Below, in pieces: positions 1 to 8,950 of a stretch of DNA of 64,000 nt; position 1 is the stretch's first letter; each line of letters opens with the position of its first letter. The notes beneath the pieces are model-generated. The model was not told the origin of the DNA. It was given only the letters and a program-made list of their open reading frames with translations, and did not search any database. Made by a program: the position numbers and the translations under genes. Source of the stretch: Hyphococcus formosus (GTDB taxonomy: Bacteria; Pseudomonadota; Alphaproteobacteria; Caulobacterales; Parvularculaceae); NCBI RefSeq assembly GCF_046736345.1, contig NZ_CP157210.1, positions 1,860,001-1,924,000 on the forward strand. The letters are read 5' to 3'.

Positions 1-193
1 AGGCCATCGCACAAGTATCGCGTTAGAGGCTGAATTTTGGGACGCGCTCGAAATCATCGCGGACCAAAAAAGATGTTCCCTACCCGCCTTAATCAATCAA
101 ATTGACCGCAATCGATTGAAAATCGATCCCGCGCCGGGACTGGCATCCGCAATACGGGTTTACATTCTACGGAATTCGACTCAGCGCGATTGA
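1..193 (+). CDS. Ribbon-helix-helix domain protein, 3' end only
   Basis: A frame open from base 2 to a TGA at 191-193 encodes 63 residues, and its 5' end lies outside the window. It begins GHRTSIALEAEFWDALEII, continues through a SLPALINQID segment and ends in ASAIRVYIL. That order matches the RHH_4 family of short alphaproteobacterial ribbon-helix-helix proteins: a basic TSI strand, a first helix with EFWDAL, a second helix with LPALI, and the C-terminal SAIRV(F/Y)(V/I)L signature. These are presumed DNA-binding proteins, often of unknown target. The stop codon overlaps the stop of the convergent glnE-like gene by 13 bases, so the two genes share their 3' ends. The family call comes from motif recognition; the missing N-terminus cannot be judged. 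Confidence 0.72.
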   Translation, partial: GHRTSIALEAEFWDALEIIADQKRCSLPALINQIDRNRLKIDPAPGLASAIRVYILRNSTQRD

Positions 194-3006
194 CCAGCCG
201 CATAGTTCGCGCCGCTTGTTTCGTTACGGCCCAAAACTACCTGCGCATAGGCTCTACCAACCTCGTCGGCATAGCCCCGCAACATCGGCCGAACCTGATC
301 GAAATTACTCACACCGGCTGCACGGGCAAGCATTTTGCCAAAACGGCTCCGTACCGGTGACTGGATCGGATCTCGCCATTGGCTAAGGGCGCGGACTAAT
401 TGCAATCGCGCCCAGAATGCGCGAGCTGATTTAAGCGATTGAACAGTGACCTCGGGCAATAACCCGGACCGCGCCATTGCGTCCAACGCCTCTGACGGAT
501 TGCAGTCCTGTACAAACGGATGCGCCGAAGCATGTTTGTAAACGAGCGTGCTGATAATCAACTCGACGTCTGAACGACCACCCTCAATTTTGTCGATGTC
601 CCAATCCGAACTCGGCCGATCACGCCGCATCCGTTGTGCACGGGCGCGATCAAGGTCGCGGAACAATATGTCAGCACGCCGAGAACAAGCGACCGCGCCG
701 CGCAACGCTTCACGGGCGCTCTCCGCAATTTTTTCGGAACCCGCTGCGATCACACGGCCGCGCGCTAACATTATCTGTTCATGGGCAATCGCCTCAGACT
801 GCACATAATTTTTGTAGGCTTTCAAATCCGGGACGAGTTCACCATTGATGCCCGATGGCCGGTGGGTCGTGTCAGGCAGAACCGCAAAAAGCCCCTCACA
901 CATTGAGCCAACACCATCAAGGTATGCCCGGGCAAACCCCTCTCCGGCTTCCCCCAACGGGGCTGCGCTAATAAAGCCGAGATGTGTCGCGGCACCCAGA
1001 ACATACGGCCCATCGGATTCGAAGATATGTAGTGAAATCTCCTCTGCTGCCGCCTTTGTCTTATCATCGGCCGCAAAATTTACAGCCTCGAATGCTTTGC
1101 TCAGGGTACTGATATGAACTTCATTAATTGCCTCAACTGCTGTATCAAAACTCGTCGCACCGATGGAAACGCTATAGGCAATGCGCGCAATCAACTCAGA
1201 TCGCCAAGCACCAATTTTTGACAATGCGTCATCTTGATCAGACTTTGGCGGCACGTAGCGTGATAGCCATTCCTGAGCGGTTTTTGGTGTCTCAACACCA
1301 GCGCCTTCAAACAAGAACGCACATGCCTGCTCTGATTGAACGATTGGCGCAATCGCAGGACTGAACGAGCCGAGTGCATCAACCAATCCGTCACGTTCCG
1401 GAGCGCCTTCACTAACCAAGGAAAAGACATCACGGCTTTCGCCCGCGACACTCAGTAATTTATCGAAAAGGCTAACTGCACGATTTGGATATTGCGTTTC
1501 ACCGAATTCCGAAAGTAATCCAGGTGCACAAGCGGAAAATCGCTTCTCGCCTTTAACTTGGTGCGCGTGCTCAGCCCAGCGGTCTATTGATCTTGAAAGG
1601 CCCGGCCCGTTCAAAAATCCTAGATCTTCCAACTTATCCGCGTCTTGGTCGACACCGTCCTCACTCGAACGATAAACCGCCAATTCCTCCCGCGGTCCGG
1701 TTGCGAGTCGCCGTAATGTACTAACCGCATCTGCCTTTGCACCGGCTAAAACAGTCGATAACTGCTCATATTCCGTATAGCCACAAAGGCGCGCGAGGGC
1801 TTGCTGTTCGTCATCGCGATCCGCATTAAACGCCGGGCAACCTTTTAAAATCTGCAAACGTGAAACTGCGATATGCGCGAGTTCCTCGCCTGCAATCAAA
1901 CGCCTCGCTGCGTCTTTTGAAATAAAGCGAGATTGCGCCGCAGTTTCGAAGATGTCGCGCGCAGACGCGGTTCGGAATAACGGCCGAACGCCGCCGATCA
2001 CCAAACGGCATAAATCTGCCACACCACGAAATGCACTACGGGGATCCTGTTCATTTGCTGTGACAAAGCTTTCTAGGGAATCTACGGAAACTGGATTATC
2101 GCTCCAGACAAGCTTTTCGATATTTTCGAGAAACTTACCGCCAGCCTCCCGGTCACCCGCAACAATGCGGCCCGTACTAAGCCAAAATTTCAATAAGTCT
2201 GACTGTGGCCCTTCCGCTGTGGATGCAACGCGAGCAACACTGTCAGCATAGCCTGCGCCGCCAACGCCTGAGCCTAAGGGTGTCCGCAATGCATAAAGCG
2301 TTTGCTCGCCCGGCTTACCTTCGAACGCCTCACGAAGCTCTGCGCCAATACGAACAAAAGTTCGATCCATGCCGCGCGCATTTGAAGCCTCGAAAATAGC
2401 CTCGTCGTAAAGAACCACCAGATCAAGCGGGCCATATGGTGTGAGATCTTCATGGGCGAAATCCGCACCGGCGACGATAAAAACGCCTTTGAGGAAATTA
2501 TCAGGGTCCGGTGCGCTCAGTTCTCCGCGTTTGACCGCAGCGCGAACAAGCCACCTAAGGCCGCATTCAACCATGCGCTCAGCAAAGTCGACGCGTGCAG
2601 CGGTTGCTTCGGCCACACCCCATTGACCGTTTAACTCGGCAATTGCGATTGCAACGTCCACGCGATTTTTGAGCGGCGCAAGCGCAGCATGTAACGCCTC
2701 TGGACCACCAACACCGCGATCTAACGACGTTAAATCCCGCGCGGCCTGCGCGAGGATTGGCGATGGACCGTCGATTAGAGAGGTTGCTGCGGCATCCGGG
2801 TGGGTCATACATAAATCAGCAAGGCGACGCGTCGTACCAAAAACACGCAACATCACCAACCGTCGATCGGGTTGATCTAGCGGCGCACCGGGATCGCCGC
2901 CGAGCGATTCAGCAACTGCTCGACGCCACCGCTCAAGTGCGGCTGTCGCACGCGATGGATCAATCGCGTCACCGTTATTGCGTGCTGAATAGGTGCTCGC
3001 AGCCAT
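181..3006 (-). CDS. glnE: GlnE-like glutamine synthetase adenylyltransferase homologue with degraded active sites
   Basis: This 941-residue protein has the length and two-lobed layout of GlnE, which adenylylates and deadenylylates glutamine synthetase. N-terminal lobe landmarks are the YGPLDLVVLYD segment (191-201), TPLGSG (242-247) and GRIVAGD (279-285). C-terminal landmarks are THRPSGINGE (714-723), LARGRVIAAG (747-756) and IEGGRSDVEL. The catalytic nucleotidyltransferase pattern S-D-(L/I)-D-L is damaged in both lobes. It reads G-P-L-D-L in the first (first Asp is Pro193) and T-H-L-G-F near 674-678 in the second (both Asp lost). The N-lobe G-G-I-R-E-I-E motif is also absent, reading FRGVADLC near 326-333. 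The frame is intact, so it is not a simple pseudogene. It may be a pseudoenzyme, a regulator of glutamine synthetase, or fast-evolving. ATG start at 3006. It is divergent from the chloride channel gene. Confidence 0.78.
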   Translation of the reverse strand: MAASTYSARNNGDAIDPSRATAALERWRRAVAESLGGDPGAPLDQPDRRLVMLRVFGTTRRLADLCMTHPDAAATSLIDGPSPILAQAARDLTSLDRGVGGPEALHAALAPLKNRVDVAIAIAELNGQWGVAEATAARVDFAERMVECGLRWLVRAAVKRGELSAPDPDNFLKGVFIVAGADFAHEDLTPYGPLDLVVLYDEAIFEASNARGMDRTFVRIGAELREAFEGKPGEQTLYALRTPLGSGVGGAGYADSVARVASTAEGPQSDLLKFWLSTGRIVAGDREAGGKFLENIEKLVWSDNPVSVDSLESFVTANEQDPRSAFRGVADLCRLVIGGVRPLFRTASARDIFETAAQSRFISKDAARRLIAGEELAHIAVSRLQILKGCPAFNADRDDEQQALARLCGYTEYEQLSTVLAGAKADAVSTLRRLATGPREELAVYRSSEDGVDQDADKLEDLGFLNGPGLSRSIDRWAEHAHQVKGEKRFSACAPGLLSEFGETQYPNRAVSLFDKLLSVAGESRDVFSLVSEGAPERDGLVDALGSFSPAIAPIVQSEQACAFLFEGAGVETPKTAQEWLSRYVPPKSDQDDALSKIGAWRSELIARIAYSVSIGATSFDTAVEAINEVHISTLSKAFEAVNFAADDKTKAAAEEISLHIFESDGPYVLGAATHLGFISAAPLGEAGEGFARAYLDGVGSMCEGLFAVLPDTTHRPSGINGELVPDLKAYKNYVQSEAIAHEQIMLARGRVIAAGSEKIAESAREALRGAVACSRRADILFRDLDRARAQRMRRDRPSSDWDIDKIEGGRSDVELIISTLVYKHASAHPFVQDCNPSEALDAMARSGLLPEVTVQSLKSARAFWARLQLVRALSQWRDPIQSPVRSRFGKMLARAAGVSNFDQVRPMLRGYADEVGRAYAQVVLGRNETSGANYAAGQSR

Positions 3007-3146
3007 ATGAAACCCCGTGATTGGCCTAAAAGATCAGAATGGACTATGCCGCTCCACAGTGAATGCTGCGTTAAACATATTGTGACATTTAGACTTCATC
3101 TGAAAAACTGTTATGAAAACCTTTTCTTAACCATGCTCGATTGCTC

Positions 3147-4781
3147 ATGACGCGGAATGTTGCTCGGTTCTTAATTCTTCTACGCAAAATGCGTCGCCGT
3201 ATGCCGCAGGTTGATGTGCTGCGTGTCTGGATTGTCGCTGTTTTGATCGGGATTGCGGCCGCTTATGCGGTAATCGGCTTCAGATACGCAATCGATGGCG
3301 TTTCGATGTTCGCCTTTGGCGCGACCGAAGCCAGTATGACCAGTGGCGCTTCCTCTCTCAGCCCTTGGCGGGCATGGGCCGCTCCAGTTCTTGGCGGGCT
3401 CGTCGTCTCCGCGATGCTGTATCTTGCCGAAAAATTTAGTTGGTTGCCCGGTGGCCGAGGACAGGCGGTCGCCGACGTTATTGAAGCCCGCGCCGTTGCT
3501 GGTGGGCGCGTCTCCCTTCGCGCCGGGCTCGCTGCGGCAGCAGTTTCTGCAGTATCGCTCGGTGCCGGTGGCAGTGCAGGCCGTGAAGGACCAGCGGTCC
3601 ATCTCGGTGCCACCATCGCATCAATTTTGAATCGCAAGCTCGGGTTTAACGCCAAGCAGCGCCGAGCATTGCTTGGTTGTGGGGCCGCCGCGGCTGTATC
3701 TGCAAGCTTTAATGCGCCGATTGCCGGGGTCCTATTCGCCCTTGAGGTCATTTTGGGAAACTATGCGCTTTCGGTTTTTGGCCCGATTGCCGCAGCGAGC
3801 GTTTCAGCGGCGATTGTCACCCGTATCCACTTGGGTAACTTTCCCGCCTTCGCGCCCCCAGAATATGGAGCGATCTCAAATATTGATGTTCCGCTCGCCG
3901 CACTCCTCGGCATTATTTGTGGATTGATTTCGTCTGGATTTCTTCTGTCTACGGAAAAACTAACCGTCTCAGTCCGTGAATTCGCTCAAAAACGGAATAT
4001 TTCCTATTTGCTCTTGCCACCGATAGGCGGGTTCATCATCGGGGCGATTGGCATTTTTTATCCGGAAGTCTTTGGCGTCGGCTATGAAGCGGTGACGAAG
4101 GCCCTCAACGGCGATTATGCGATCCCGTTATTGGTCATGCTTGTCGTCATGAAATGCGCGGCCACCGCGGTTACGCTTTCCTGCCGATTTGGGGGCGGTG
4201 TATTTTCACCTGGACTTGTTATCGGCGCTTTCATTGGTGCCGCGTTCGGGGCAGCGTTGGGACAACTCTTGCCCGGCGTAACCGCTAGCCCCGTCTATTA
4301 CGCGATGATTGGTATGGGGGCCGCCAGTGGTGCGATTTTAGGCGCACCGATTTCAACGACCTTGATCGTTTTCGAACTTACCGGTGAATATGGTATTACA
4401 ATTTCTTTGATGGTTGCCGTCGCGATTGCGACGCTCATCACGCAATATATTTGCGGACGGTCTTTCTTTCACTGGCAATTATCGCGGCGTGGTTATGACC
4501 TCTCCGAAGGTCCGCAAGGTATCATCCTGAAAACCACGCGGGTGCGTGATGTAATGGAGGCGATGCCGCCGGGCTCACCGCTTGCGCCGGATGCAGACCG
4601 GCTGGAAACGCGTCAATCTCTCGGCGATGCGCTTGCGCGCCTCAATGATGCCGAGGAGCACGGGCTACCGGTTGTGAACGCGGAAAACCGGGATCAGATT
4701 GTCGGTTATCTATCCCGCGTAAAAGCGCTCGCTGCCTATAATAAAGCGCTGATCGAAGATAATATCGAACATCATACCTAA
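3147..4781 (+). CDS. ClC-family chloride channel with C-terminal CBS-like segment
   Basis: An inner-membrane ClC protein of about 544 residues with many hydrophobic helices. The anion-pathway signatures are present: GRGQAVADVI (the GxGxP-type region), GSAGREGPAVHLG with the gating glutamate, and GGVFSPGLVIG. In ClC-ec1 the intracellular proton glutamate lies in an F-I-I-E-E stretch; here the matching stretch is FALEV, with Val at the second position. This is the state found in channel-type ClCs rather than H+/Cl- exchangers, so a passive channel is inferred. The cytoplasmic tail of about 80 residues (VRDVMEAMPP ... LPVVNAENRDQIVGYLSR) resembles a single CBS-type module. The open frame extends to a TTG at 3141, but the ATG at 3147 is preferred and an ATG at 3189 is also possible. 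Its stop is 5 bases from that of the convergent squalene-synthase-like gene. Confidence 0.9.
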   Translation: MTRNVARFLILLRKMRRRMPQVDVLRVWIVAVLIGIAAAYAVIGFRYAIDGVSMFAFGATEASMTSGASSLSPWRAWAAPVLGGLVVSAMLYLAEKFSWLPGGRGQAVADVIEARAVAGGRVSLRAGLAAAAVSAVSLGAGGSAGREGPAVHLGATIASILNRKLGFNAKQRRALLGCGAAAAVSASFNAPIAGVLFALEVILGNYALSVFGPIAAASVSAAIVTRIHLGNFPAFAPPEYGAISNIDVPLAALLGIICGLISSGFLLSTEKLTVSVREFAQKRNISYLLLPPIGGFIIGAIGIFYPEVFGVGYEAVTKALNGDYAIPLLVMLVVMKCAATAVTLSCRFGGGVFSPGLVIGAFIGAAFGAALGQLLPGVTASPVYYAMIGMGAASGAILGAPISTTLIVFELTGEYGITISLMVAVAIATLITQYICGRSFFHWQLSRRGYDLSEGPQGIILKTTRVRDVMEAMPPGSPLAPDADRLETRQSLGDALARLNDAEEHGLPVVNAENRDQIVGYLSRVKALAAYNKALIEDNIEHHT

Positions 4782-4786
4782 GGTGA

Positions 4787-5506
4787 CTAAAAACGACCAA
4801 ACGCCATCGCCGAAAACATCTTAAGGCGTTTGCGGATCGGAAAGGCTTTACCGGCGCGCGCGGCATATAGTTTGGTCAGCGCAAGATGCAACAATGCGGG
4901 TGTTACGTCAGCGGAAGCCTTAGCTAAGACTTGCCGGGTATTTTCGGCGATCACCTTGGCTCGATCTGCAACTTGTTCCGCTAGGTTAGGCGCTAGCCCC
5001 CGCCCCTCACGAGCCAACGCAAATCCTGATCCAGCCTTTTTGGCGATATCAGCGAGTTCTTGATCTCCGCCCAAAATTTTAACGCCCATAGCATCAATCG
5101 CGCCATCAGCTGACATTAACCACTGCTCTAATGCCTCGATATCGGCGAAACCTTCGCCGTATAGCGGATAGGCCGCGGCATCAATCGCGCCATCAATAAG
5201 TGCCGCATAGGTTTCCGAAGCGAGTCCGGTTTCCGCTATTTCTTCAACAACAGGATGCGCGCGAACAGGTTTTCCGGATCGAATTTCATCAAACGCCTCG
5301 CGCCACCATTGCAGACGAATCTCACCCAATGCAGGCTCACTGACCGCACCCGGGATACGCCTGAGTTCAATCTGAAATGCGTAAAGCGCAAAAAGCGCAC
5401 GCTGCTTTGCCCCGGACGCATAGCCGCACGCTAACCACCGATCTTCATCTTGCGATTGCACGGTCGTGGAACAATATGTTGCGCTATCTGTTCGTTGCTC
5501 TGACAT
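4787..5506 (-). CDS. Squalene/phytoene synthase-family protein (NDUFAF6-like)
   Basis: About 239 residues of the trans-isoprenyl diphosphate synthase head-to-head fold. The recognisable core is ALYAFQIELRRIPGAVSEP followed by LGEIRLQWWREAFDEI, the best-conserved stretch of the family in alphaproteobacteria. The aspartate-rich DxxxD motifs needed for prenyl diphosphate ionisation are not evident: the position after ALYAF reads QIELR, and the second site is also lacking. The group without these motifs includes the mitochondrial complex I assembly factor NDUFAF6, so an assembly or scaffold role is more likely than terpenoid synthesis (inference). The open frame reaches 5548, but the ATG at 5506 (MSEQRTDSATYC) matches where family members begin. 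No carotenoid or hopanoid genes lie nearby. It is divergent from sodB. Confidence 0.72.
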   Translation of the reverse strand: MSEQRTDSATYCSTTVQSQDEDRWLACGYASGAKQRALFALYAFQIELRRIPGAVSEPALGEIRLQWWREAFDEIRSGKPVRAHPVVEEIAETGLASETYAALIDGAIDAAAYPLYGEGFADIEALEQWLMSADGAIDAMGVKILGGDQELADIAKKAGSGFALAREGRGLAPNLAEQVADRAKVIAENTRQVLAKASADVTPALLHLALTKLYAARAGKAFPIRKRLKMFSAMAFGRF

Positions 5507-5551
5507 GACGGTTTTTTGCCGCATTTGTGCGACGCGCCTCTTTTTCACTTC

Positions 5552-5577
5552 GACTTCACGCGTTAAGAGCCGAAGTC
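5552..5577. promoter_or_regulatory. Inverted repeat in the sodB upstream region
   Basis: GACTTC (5552-5557) and GAAGTC (5572-5577) form a 6 bp inverted repeat with a 14 base spacer, directly before a TAATAT-like hexamer and 32 bases before the sodB start. It could be an operator or part of the sodB promoter. The arms are short and chance occurrence is possible. Confidence 0.25.
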
Positions 5578-5608
5578 ATAATATGTAACCCTGAGAAAGG
5601 CGAATTTC

Positions 5609-6208
5609 ATGGCGATTTCACTTCCTGATCTTCCATACAGCAATGGCGCACTTGCGCCACATATCTCTGAGCAAACTGTCGATTTCCATTATGGCAAGCA
5701 CACAGCGGCCTATATCGACAAAATGAATGCAGCAATCGAAGGCACTGACCTCGACAATGCATCGCTCGAAGAAATTGTATTGGCTGCCAAAGAAAAGGGC
5801 GATCAGGGCCTATTCAATAATGCTGCCCAGTCCTGGAATCATATTTTCTACTGGAATTGCATGGCACCAAATGCTGGCGGCAAGCCTGAAGGCGACCTTG
5901 CCAAAGCAATCGACGAAGCTTTCGGTGACTTCGACGGCTTCAAGAAAGCATTCTCTGATGCGGGTGCAACGCAGTTTGGCTCAGGTTGGGCATGGCTTGT
6001 TTCGAATGGCGGAAAATTAGAAGTCCGCAAAACGCCAAATGCGGAGACACCGCTGACAGAAAATGGTGTTACGCCGCTCTTGACCATGGATGTGTGGGAA
6101 CACGCTTATTATCTCGACTATCAGAACAAGCGCCCTGACTACATCGCTTCATTCCTCGACAATCTTGTGAATTGGGATTTCGTAGCGGCCAATTTCGCCA
6201 AGGCGTAA
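5609..6208 (+). CDS. sodB: Superoxide dismutase, iron type
   Basis: A 199-residue cytoplasmic superoxide dismutase converting superoxide to oxygen and hydrogen peroxide. The metal ligands are visible: His in DFHYGKH, His in AAQSWNHIFYW, and Asp and His in MDVWEHAYY. The second-shell Gln in NNAAQSWNH is diagnostic of the Fe type, because Mn enzymes have Gly there and place the Gln later. Length and motif order are typical. A purine-rich GAGAAAGG lies about 8 bases before the ATG. It is monocistronic, with a strong bidirectional terminator just downstream separating it from convergent secF. Confidence 0.96.
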   Translation: MAISLPDLPYSNGALAPHISEQTVDFHYGKHTAAYIDKMNAAIEGTDLDNASLEEIVLAAKEKGDQGLFNNAAQSWNHIFYWNCMAPNAGGKPEGDLAKAIDEAFGDFDGFKKAFSDAGATQFGSGWAWLVSNGGKLEVRKTPNAETPLTENGVTPLLTMDVWEHAYYLDYQNKRPDYIASFLDNLVNWDFVAANFAKA

Positions 6209-6226
6209 CTTCTGATTTATCCAAAT

Positions 6227-6256
6227 AAAAAGGGCGGCTCAAAGCCGCCCTTTTTT
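6227..6256. terminator. Bidirectional intrinsic terminator between sodB and secF
   Basis: AGGGCGGCT and AGCCGCCCT pair around a CAA loop. The stem is flanked by an A-run on the left and a T-run on the right, so it can terminate transcripts from both sodB (plus) and the yajC-secD-secF unit (minus). This is the clearest terminator in the window. Confidence 0.93.
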
Positions 6257-6276
6257 GTTATCTGTTTTGTTCAAAA

Positions 6277-7251
6277 CTAAGCGCCGGTCGGAGCAACTTT
6301 TGACCAATCCCGTTTCACGTTGGTCGCCATCAAGAATGGAGACGCAACAAAGACCGATGAATAGGTACCAATTACAACACCCCAGATCATCGCAAGCGTA
6401 AAGCTGCGCAACACTTCACCACCAAATACGGCAAGTGAAATAAGCGCGAGCATTGTTGTCAACGACGTCATAACCGTACGTGAGAGCGTTTCGTTGATCG
6501 AAAGATCGAGAAGGTCCGATAGCGGCTTTTGTTTAAATTTGCGCAAGTTCTCCCGCACGCGGTCATAGACAACGACGGTGTCGTTCATGGAATAACCAAC
6601 AATCGTCAGGATCGCCGCGATCGTCGCGAGATTAAAATCGAGCCGCGTGACCGCAAACATCCCGAGCGTGATGATGACATCATGAACCAGCGCCACAATC
6701 GCACCGAGTGAGAACTGCCATTCAAACCGTAGCCAGATATAGATCAGCATCATGCCAATCGCGAGCGCGACTGCGAGCGCCCCTTTCTGAACAAGCTCGC
6801 CCGAAACGGTAGGTCCTACAATATCGGTTTTCCGGAAATCAACGCCGTCACCAAGCAACTCTGTTAGCGTGTCGCGAACCAGTGCAGCAGCCGCTTCTTG
6901 CGCCTGCTCATTCTCAAGAGCCGCATCCTCGCCCTCGTCTTCGGTAGCTGTTTGTTGCTCAATATAGATAACAACAGCGTCGTCGGACCCGGCAAAATCG
7001 TTGATTGCCTGAACCTGAACATCACCTAGGCCTAATGAGGTTACCGCGGTTCGAATTTCGCCAATATCCATAGGTTCGTCATCAGCGACTTCGATGGTGA
7101 CGCCGCCACGGAAATCTACGCCGAAATTTAGGCCAAGCGTAGAAACCGCTATCAGCGAGCCAACGACCAACAGGGCCGAAAACACGAGCGCAATAGACCG
7201 TAAGCGAATGAATGAAATATTCGTGCTATCCGGGACAAGTTTTAAAAGCAT
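6277..7251 (-). CDS. secF: Protein translocase subunit SecF
   Basis: A 324-residue inner-membrane RND-type subunit that acts with SecD to use proton flux to complete Sec export. It has the first transmembrane segment, the FGVDFRGGV motif that follows it, a periplasmic domain, and the C-terminal block of five helices containing LTIVGYSMNDTVVVYDRVRENLR and SRTVMTSLTT. The periplasmic region carries an acidic insert (ATEDEGEDAALENEQ) at about 100-114. It lies 11 bases downstream of secD on the same strand, in the conserved order yajC-secD-secF, and ends at the shared terminator. Confidence 0.97.
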   Translation of the reverse strand: MLLKLVPDSTNISFIRLRSIALVFSALLVVGSLIAVSTLGLNFGVDFRGGVTIEVADDEPMDIGEIRTAVTSLGLGDVQVQAINDFAGSDDAVVIYIEQQTATEDEGEDAALENEQAQEAAAALVRDTLTELLGDGVDFRKTDIVGPTVSGELVQKGALAVALAIGMMLIYIWLRFEWQFSLGAIVALVHDVIITLGMFAVTRLDFNLATIAAILTIVGYSMNDTVVVYDRVRENLRKFKQKPLSDLLDLSINETLSRTVMTSLTTMLALISLAVFGGEVLRSFTLAMIWGVVIGTYSSVFVASPFLMATNVKRDWSKVAPTGA

Positions 7252-7262
7252 GATTCCGTTCC

Positions 7263-8897
7263 CTATAGCTTAATTTCTTGCGGACGCTTAGCGAGCAGGT
7301 ATCCGCCAGCGAACAATCGCGTTAGCACATAAGCGGTGAACACCGAGGTCACCACACCAACCGCAAGAGTAATCGCAAACCCGCGGACCGGCCCTGCCCC
7401 GAGCTGGAACATAATAAGCGCTGCAAGAAATGTGGTGATATTGGCGTCGATGATTGCCGAACGGGCTTTATCATAGCCAACTTCGGCCGCTTTTATCGGA
7501 GCTTTACCGGACAACATCTCTTCGCGAATTCGTTCAAAAATCAGAACATTCGCATCAACCGCCATACCGATTGTCAAAACAATACCAGCAATACCCGGAA
7601 GGGTGAGCGTAGACCCCATGAGCGATAGCGCCCCCATCAAAAGAATGACATTGGCAATGAGCGCTATATCTGCATACAAACCAAATCGGCCATATGAAAT
7701 AACCATATAAATGATCACTGCAATAAAGCCGATGATCAGCGCTTTTGCGCCCGCCTCGACCGAATCTTTACCCAACTGCGCACCAACAGACCGGGTTTCG
7801 AGCGTGTTCAACTCTGCCGGTAACGCCCCCGAACGAATGAGGAGTGATGTTTCCGCCGCTTCGATTGCGCTGAAATTACCGGTAATGCGGCCTGAACCTT
7901 GGGTGATCGGCGTTTGAATATTTGGCGCTGAAATGATCTCATTATCGAGAACAATCGCGAAAATCGAACCAACATTATTCTTGGTATAATCCGCGAACCG
8001 GCGGGCACCGCGCTGGTCGAATGAGAAATTGATCTGGAAGCCGCCGCCATCCGAGTTAGGGCTGGCAGAAGCGGTCTGAACCATATCGCCGGTGACCTCT
8101 GCATCCTCGTAAAGAACCAGTCCTGGACGCCCGGATCCTTCGAGCGATGCAAATGGCACATACATACGGCCCGGGGGCAATAATCCAGCCATTGCATCTG
8201 TAAGAGACACGGTCGGATCATGCCGATGAAAGCTTAGCTGGCCGGTACGGTTTATGAGCGCTTTCAGGGCTTCGGGATCATTATCGCCCGGTACCTGTAC
8301 GACGATACGGTCAGCGCCCTGCGGTGCGATCAAAACCTCTTTGTTACCGGCCGGGTCGATCCGGCGGCGCACGACCTCAATCGAGTCGCGAACCGCTTCG
8401 TCCGCATAAAACCGTTTTGCTTCCGGCGTCATTGCGACCTGAATGGTTCCGTTTTCGATATTCACTGTATAGGCGCGAAGACCAAGCCCCAGAGCGCCGC
8501 CAACGCCGCCTTTGGTGATATCGCGAACACGGTCCTCGGCTTCGTCAAGCATCGCGCTATCGGCAATACGCAAAATAATCGTGTCGGATTGTTCGTTATA
8601 AGTCAGACTTTCAATCGAAACGCGCTCTCGGCCCGCAGCACGATTTGGGCGCATTTCGCGGCGGATGTCCCCCATCATGCCTTTCATTCTGTCGTCTACG
8701 ACTTTGCCGGTCTCAACCCGAAGCAACAAATGAGACCCGCCTTGAAGATCGAGACCCAGATTGATCGTCCCTTTCGGCATAAAGCCGGGAAGCGATTCGC
8801 GCGCTTCTTCGGAAAGAAGGTTAGGAATACAAAACAGGACGCCCAAAAGAACGAGCAGCCCTATTCCCGCAGTCTGTAGTTTTGAGAAAGAAAGCAT
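7263..8897 (-). CDS. secD: Protein translocase subunit SecD
   Basis: A 544-residue inner-membrane partner of SecF. Visible landmarks are an N-terminal membrane segment, the INLGLDLQGGSHLLL motif, the P1 periplasmic domain, SLLIRSGALPAEL before the second helix, and the DANVLIFERIREE motif within the last five helices. Length and order are normal for alphaproteobacteria. It is preceded by yajC with a 53-base gap and followed closely by secF, so the three are likely co-transcribed. Confidence 0.97.
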   Translation of the reverse strand: MLSFSKLQTAGIGLLVLLGVLFCIPNLLSEEARESLPGFMPKGTINLGLDLQGGSHLLLRVETGKVVDDRMKGMMGDIRREMRPNRAAGRERVSIESLTYNEQSDTIILRIADSAMLDEAEDRVRDITKGGVGGALGLGLRAYTVNIENGTIQVAMTPEAKRFYADEAVRDSIEVVRRRIDPAGNKEVLIAPQGADRIVVQVPGDNDPEALKALINRTGQLSFHRHDPTVSLTDAMAGLLPPGRMYVPFASLEGSGRPGLVLYEDAEVTGDMVQTASASPNSDGGGFQINFSFDQRGARRFADYTKNNVGSIFAIVLDNEIISAPNIQTPITQGSGRITGNFSAIEAAETSLLIRSGALPAELNTLETRSVGAQLGKDSVEAGAKALIIGFIAVIIYMVISYGRFGLYADIALIANVILLMGALSLMGSTLTLPGIAGIVLTIGMAVDANVLIFERIREEMLSGKAPIKAAEVGYDKARSAIIDANITTFLAALIMFQLGAGPVRGFAITLAVGVVTSVFTAYVLTRLFAGGYLLAKRPQEIKL

Positions 8898-8950
8898 GGA
8901 TCAGCCCAGATGCAGCGCCTTAATCGCGCTTTGTTTCATTGGAAAGTAGC

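Noticed and set aside
3263..3751. Long open frame antisense to the ClC gene
   Set aside because: It lies wholly opposite a well-supported ClC protein and its composition is a shadow of that gene's codon bias; no motif seen.
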